Shown piece by piece: positions 5,306 through 5,530 of a DNA stretch of 5,530 bases (position 1 is the first letter of the stretch; each line of letters starts with the position of its first letter). The DNA is from Thermoplasmatota archaeon (GTDB lineage Archaea > Thermoplasmatota > E2 > DHVEG-1): assembly GCA_018824925.1 (NCBI GenBank), contig JAHJFH010000036.1:1-5530 (forward strand). The letters run 5' to 3'. The notes beneath the pieces were generated by a model that did not search any database, was not told the DNA's origin, and saw only the letters and a list, made by a program, of their open reading frames with translations. The position numbers were made by a program, and so were the translations under genes.

Positions 5306-5530
5306 ATGAACAATGAAATAATTCGATTAAAAGGTATTACAAAACAATACGACGCCAAAACCACTGCTCTTAACAACCTCAACCTCTCAGTTATCAAGGG
5401 AAGCTGGACATCAATCATGGGACCCTCAGGATCCGGAAAAACAACACTTCTTAACATCTTAGGCTGTTTAGATTCCCCCAATAGCGGCTCGATAACTATC
5501 AATGACACCGAAATCACCCATCTAACCCAA
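5306..5530 (+). CDS. ABC transporter ATPase, MacB/LolD type, cut by the right edge
   Basis: Seventy-five codons are visible with no stop. The beginning (IIRLKGITKQY, then ALNNLNLSVIKG) is the typical A-loop region with aromatic Y15. Walker A is G39-PSGSGKT-T47, and LLNILGCLDSPNSGSI follows, the G-LD-P-G pattern characteristic of the MacB/LolD/FtsE ATPase group. The Q-loop onward, the signature motif and Walker B lie beyond the window. It begins four bases after the permease stop with an excellent ribosome binding site, so both form one transporter unit: ATP hydrolysis here drives the permease. Regulation presumably follows the palindromic promoter at 4012-4029. Substrate unknown. Confidence 0.92.
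   Translation, partial: MNNEIIRLKGITKQYDAKTTALNNLNLSVIKGSWTSIMGPSGSGKTTLLNILGCLDSPNSGSITINDTEITHLTQ

Noticed and set aside
4854..5517. Minus-strand open frames opposite the ABC permease and ATPase
   Set aside because: They are antisense shadows of well-recognised ABC genes, with no start signals.
1..5530. CRISPR arrays, tRNA/rRNA genes, insertion sequences
   Set aside because: I saw no regularly spaced repeats, no tRNA-like cloverleaf, no transposase and no terminal inverted repeats with target duplication.

Overview
The window looks archaeal, most likely from an AT-rich euryarchaeal-type genome (Thermoplasmata and methanogen-related lineages included). The pointers are Shine-Dalgarno sequences of the GGAGGTGA type, TATA-like boxes rather than -35/-10 pairs, ATGA start/stop overlaps, and a small helix-turn-helix regulator opening with TPCEIIVW, a hallmark of an archaeal regulator family. 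The species cannot be told from the sequence.

Layout. Positions 1-42 (minus strand) hold only the first codons of a gene that leaves the left edge, with a good ribosome binding site. Positions 43-364 are AT-rich and non-coding, with two nested inverted repeats near the left gene and a weak TATA candidate for the rightward genes. Positions 365-3628 (plus strand) look like one operon: an unrecognised small membrane protein, a UbiA-family prenyltransferase, a DUF58 (MoxR-associated, von Willebrand A-like) protein broken into two reading frames by an apparent one-base shift near 2280, and an unrecognised multi-spanning membrane protein. Three of the junctions in this stretch are ATGA overlaps, but the one inside the DUF58 gene is probably a by-product of the frameshift. 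A small regulator of the archaeal TPCE/XRE type (3641-3967, minus) converges on the operon end and is divergent from a MacB/FtsX-type ABC permease (4045-5301) and its ATPase (from 5306, cut by the right edge).

How the parts may work together. The left operon is membrane-centred: a prenyl-transfer enzyme acting on lipid or quinone-like substrates together with a DUF58 protein, a family usually partnered with MoxR AAA+ ATPases in assembly or maturation of envelope or enzyme complexes. No MoxR gene is visible here. In the right module, a 7-bp-arm perfect palindrome (4012-4029) lies between the regulator and the ABC genes and abuts a TATA-like element readable on both strands. The simplest model is a regulator that represses itself and the transporter. 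Four cysteines in the regulator and a CxxC pair in the permease make a metal or redox signal conceivable, but this is inference.

The two most valuable observations are the frameshifted DUF58 gene, where the family's signature motif lies upstream of the second frame's first ATG, and the regulator/operator/transporter unit.
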